Origin: an uncultured Opitutia bacterium
Lineage (GTDB): Bacteria; Verrucomicrobiota; Verrucomicrobiia; Opitutales; Coraliomargaritaceae
Length of the DNA stretch: 7,877 nt
Reading direction: 5' to 3'
Assembly (NCBI GenBank): GCA_937899295.1
Contig: CALBPO010000281.1
Span: 1 to 7,877 of the forward strand
Shown: piece after piece, positions 6,316-7,877 of the stretch
Numbering within the stretch: position 1 is the first letter of the stretch
Layout of the letters: every line of letters starts with the position of its first letter
The notes under the pieces: generated by a model
The model's database searches: none
Told to the model about the DNA's origin: nothing
Seen by the model: the letters and a program-made list of their open reading frames with translations, nothing else
Translations under genes and position numbers: made by a program

Positions 6316-6573
6316 ATGCGCACTAAGATCATCGCTCTTCTTTCTATTTCAATTTCCGCACTGATTTTCACTGGCTGCCAACCTGTTGGCACTAGCCAAA
6401 TGGGATCTAAAGAAGCGAATCTATTTGGAATAGTTAAGATTAATAAAGCGCATTACCAGCCATCAGGCCCTGCGACTTTTTCTCTAAGCACGGATGAGCT
6501 CTGCACCCGCAAGAATTTCGGTGGTGATCAAGTTTCTCTGCTCTGGGGCTTAATCACTCTTAAAGATTATTAG
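6316..6573 (+). CDS. Small predicted lipoprotein of unknown function
   Basis: This 85-residue protein has an N-terminal lipoprotein signal: MRTK, a hydrophobic stretch (5-18) and I-F-T-G-C with the lipidated cysteine at C21. Phe at -3 is not the usual Leu, but the overall signal is convincing. The mature part is about 65 residues, with one more cysteine (C63) and a C-terminal SLLWGLITLKDY (74-85) ending in an aromatic residue. I do not recognise the family. The absence of other domains suggests a small envelope lipoprotein anchored in the inner or outer membrane. It lies 89 bases after yebC and just upstream of a strong terminator, so it is either the last gene of the preceding transcript or a single-gene unit. 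Codon use looks normal. Confidence 0.75.
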   Translation: MRTKIIALLSISISALIFTGCQPVGTSQMGSKEANLFGIVKINKAHYQPSGPATFSLSTDELCTRKNFGGDQVSLLWGLITLKDY

Positions 6574-6623
6574 GCCATTAGGGCACTAGGCAATTGCGCA
6601 AACGTCTCTACTTTATGACTTTT

Positions 6624-6653
6624 AAAACCGCCTCAGCAATTTGGCGGTTTTTT
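6624..6653 (+). terminator. Rho-independent terminator after the lipoprotein gene
   Basis: AAAACCGCC (6624-6632) pairs perfectly with GGCGGTTTT (6643-6651) around a 10-base loop, and the T-run extends over 6648-6653. This is a textbook intrinsic terminator, 50 bases after the stop at 6573. Because the stem is flanked by A on one side and T on the other, it could also act on the minus strand. It separates the yebC/lipoprotein unit from kdsD. Confidence 0.85.
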
Positions 6654-6719
6654 AATGCTAAACCATAGTCTTTGAATTTTAGAGTGGTCGATAACAGATT
6701 AGGGGCTTAAGTCTGAATT

Positions 6720-7706
6720 ATGCCCGATTCGAATCAGGAAACTTTAGAAACTGGACGCGAAGCCATGCGTGCGGAGGCCGCCGCGATAGAAATGGCTGCC
6801 GCACGCTTAGACTCATCATTTACTGCTGCCGTCGATATTATTTTAGCTGCACCGAGTAAGCTTTTTGTTTGCGGTATTGGAAAGTCCGGCCGCATCGGTG
6901 CAAAGCTCGCAGCTACCTTTTCCAGTAGCGGCACACCCTCTGTATTCCTCCATGCGGCAGAGGCCATTCACGGCGATCTCGGCGTTTACCAGCCTGGAGA
7001 TCCTACCGTCGTGCTCTCCAAAAGTGGTAGCACCACCGAAGTAATCCGCCTGATACCGCTCTTTCGTAAATTTAAATCACCGATCATCGCTATCGTCGGA
7101 AACCTAGATTCCCCGATTGCCAAGGCTGCTGATGTGGTGATCGACGCTAGCGTCGAAAACGAGGCCGACCCGCTTAATCTTATGCCGACTTCTAGTTCCA
7201 CGGTGAGCCTCGCGATCGGCGACGCCCTCGCGGCAGCACTGGCCAAGGCACGCGACTTTACGGCTGAGGAATTTGCTACTTTTCACCCTGGTGGGCAATT
7301 AGGGCGTAATTTGCTTATGACGGTGGGCGAGGTCATGCACCCGGTCGAAAATATCGCCTGCGCACAGGTCAGCGATACTCTACGCGAGATTGTAATTCGT
7401 ATGACAAAGGCTCCCTTAGGGGCAGCCTGCATCGTCTCGAAAGACGGCATGCTGGAGGGTATCCTCACTGATGGTGACATCCGTCGGATACTCTTAGAAG
7501 AAGGTGACATTTTAGCCAAACAAGTCGGTCATTGTATGACCGCTGCGCCTATTTCGACCCAGCTGCACATGAGTCTTGGCGAGGCTGTCCGCATGATGGA
7601 AGAGCGCCCGTCGCAGATTTCAGTGCTCCCTGTGGTCGATGAGCAAGATGGTAAATGCCTTGGTTTGCTCCGCCTGCACGACATTTATCAGCCTAGTTTT
7701 TCATAG
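6720..7706 (+). CDS. kdsD: D-arabinose 5-phosphate isomerase
   Basis: The enzyme interconverts D-ribulose 5-phosphate and D-arabinose 5-phosphate, the first committed step to Kdo, the inner-core sugar of lipopolysaccharide. At 328 residues it has the same length as E. coli KdsD. The SIS domain (about 33-175) contains CGIGKSGRIGAKLAATFSSS (51-70), HAAEAIHGDLG (78-88) and a serine-rich sugar-phosphate loop, SKSGST (100-105). The residues matching the E. coli catalytic set K59, E111, E152 and H193 are K55, E107, E148 and H189, at a constant offset of four. MPTSSST (155-161) and FHPGGQLGRNLL (188-199) are also typical. Two CBS domains follow (about 203-260 and 270-325), probably regulatory. The paralogue GutQ shares this architecture, so the physiological role is inferred. 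The start is supported by length. An AGGGG (6701-6705) lies 14 bases upstream of the ATG, rather far for a Shine-Dalgarno. No other Kdo gene is in the window. Confidence 0.93.
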   Translation: MPDSNQETLETGREAMRAEAAAIEMAAARLDSSFTAAVDIILAAPSKLFVCGIGKSGRIGAKLAATFSSSGTPSVFLHAAEAIHGDLGVYQPGDPTVVLSKSGSTTEVIRLIPLFRKFKSPIIAIVGNLDSPIAKAADVVIDASVENEADPLNLMPTSSSTVSLAIGDALAAALAKARDFTAEEFATFHPGGQLGRNLLMTVGEVMHPVENIACAQVSDTLREIVIRMTKAPLGAACIVSKDGMLEGILTDGDIRRILLEEGDILAKQVGHCMTAAPISTQLHMSLGEAVRMMEERPSQISVLPVVDEQDGKCLGLLRLHDIYQPSFS

Positions 7707-7718
7707 GAAGAGTAGTTA

Positions 7719-7741
7719 GTTGCTACGCTTCAGCTAGCGAC
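7719..7741 (+). terminator. Candidate hairpin after kdsD
   Basis: GTTGCTA (7719-7725) pairs with TAGCGAC (7735-7741) with one G-T pair, then two more GC pairs form after a bulged C, closing a TTCA loop. It lies 12 bases after the kdsD stop but has no T-tract, so it may be an RNA 3'-end stabiliser or chance. Confidence 0.3.
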
Positions 7742-7810
7742 GTAAGGGTATGACCTAGGACTTATGCCTGCCTCGTATTTAAAGTATTCTTAGATGCTTA
7801 TCATCTCGCC

Positions 7811-7827
7811 GCCCTCGCTGCGATGAC
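7811..7827. repeat. GC-rich 17-base motif, copy 2
   Basis: GCCCTCGCTGCGATGAC matches copy 1 at 402-418 with one mismatch. In this copy the motif overlaps a small inverted repeat, TGCGA-TGAC-TCGCA (7820-7833). The surrounding 7707-7877 has no gene I can support: plus-strand frames are closed by stops, and the short minus-strand open frame from the window end looks like low-complexity sequence. Confidence 0.45.
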
Positions 7828-7877
7828 TCGCACTCTCCGTCGTTCTAGTACCCCCCTGCTCCCTCGTCTCTGCCGCA

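Noticed and set aside
6720..6740. tRNA T-loop-like GATTCGAATCA
   Set aside because: It is inside the start of kdsD, and no acceptor, D-arm or anticodon arm can be built around it.
7780..7877. Minus-strand partial gene entering from the right edge
   Set aside because: A 28-codon minus frame is open to the window end, but it is low-complexity (Arg/Glu/Ser/Gly) with no recognisable protein feature.

Overview
The window looks like a chromosomal segment from a member of the Verrucomicrobiota, probably the Opitutae/Puniceicoccales side of the phylum. Three things suggest this. The large minus-strand secreted protein carries 'S-x-D-L-x-x-W' and 'FYR-x-R' motifs of a kind common in verrucomicrobial exported proteins. 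Most genes lack clear Shine-Dalgarno sequences. The housekeeping proteins are diderm-type (a YidC with a large periplasmic domain, and KdsD for Kdo synthesis). The assignment is inference from sequence style, not a database result.

Layout: bases 1-71 are probably the 3' end of a plus-strand gene. Bases 72-432 hold no convincing gene but are highly structured: 10-11 bp repeats (97-148), then about 160 bp of A-tracts spaced at one DNA helical turn, then a small hairpin and a short GC-rich motif that recurs near the other end of the window. Bases 433-2442 (minus strand) encode an exported multidomain protein with only the N-terminal part of a DUF1800-like region. Bases 2443-2697 are a divergent intergenic region with several imperfect palindromes and the likely promoter of the ribosomal-protein operon.

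Bases 2698-5402 are the conserved cluster rpmH-rnpA-yidD-yidC. It encodes ribosomal protein L34, the RNase P protein, the YidD insertion factor and the YidC insertase. The last three genes overlap end to start, so they are very probably one translationally coupled operon linking ribosome and tRNA maturation to membrane protein insertion. yebC (5474-6226), for a YebC/TACO1-family protein, follows 71 bases later on the same strand. A small predicted lipoprotein gene (6316-6573) comes next, then a strong intrinsic terminator (6624-6653). kdsD (6720-7706), for arabinose-5-phosphate isomerase with a SIS domain and two CBS domains, forms a separate unit supplying the first step of Kdo synthesis for lipopolysaccharide. 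The last 171 bases are non-coding as far as can be seen, with a weak hairpin and the second copy of the GC-rich motif.

Most of the window is ordinary core genome. The parts that deserve a second look are the helically phased region at 97-380, the truncated DUF1800 architecture of the minus-strand protein, and the 17-base motif shared by the two flanks. I saw no CRISPR array, transposase, tRNA or rRNA gene, and no convincing novel defence or mobile system.
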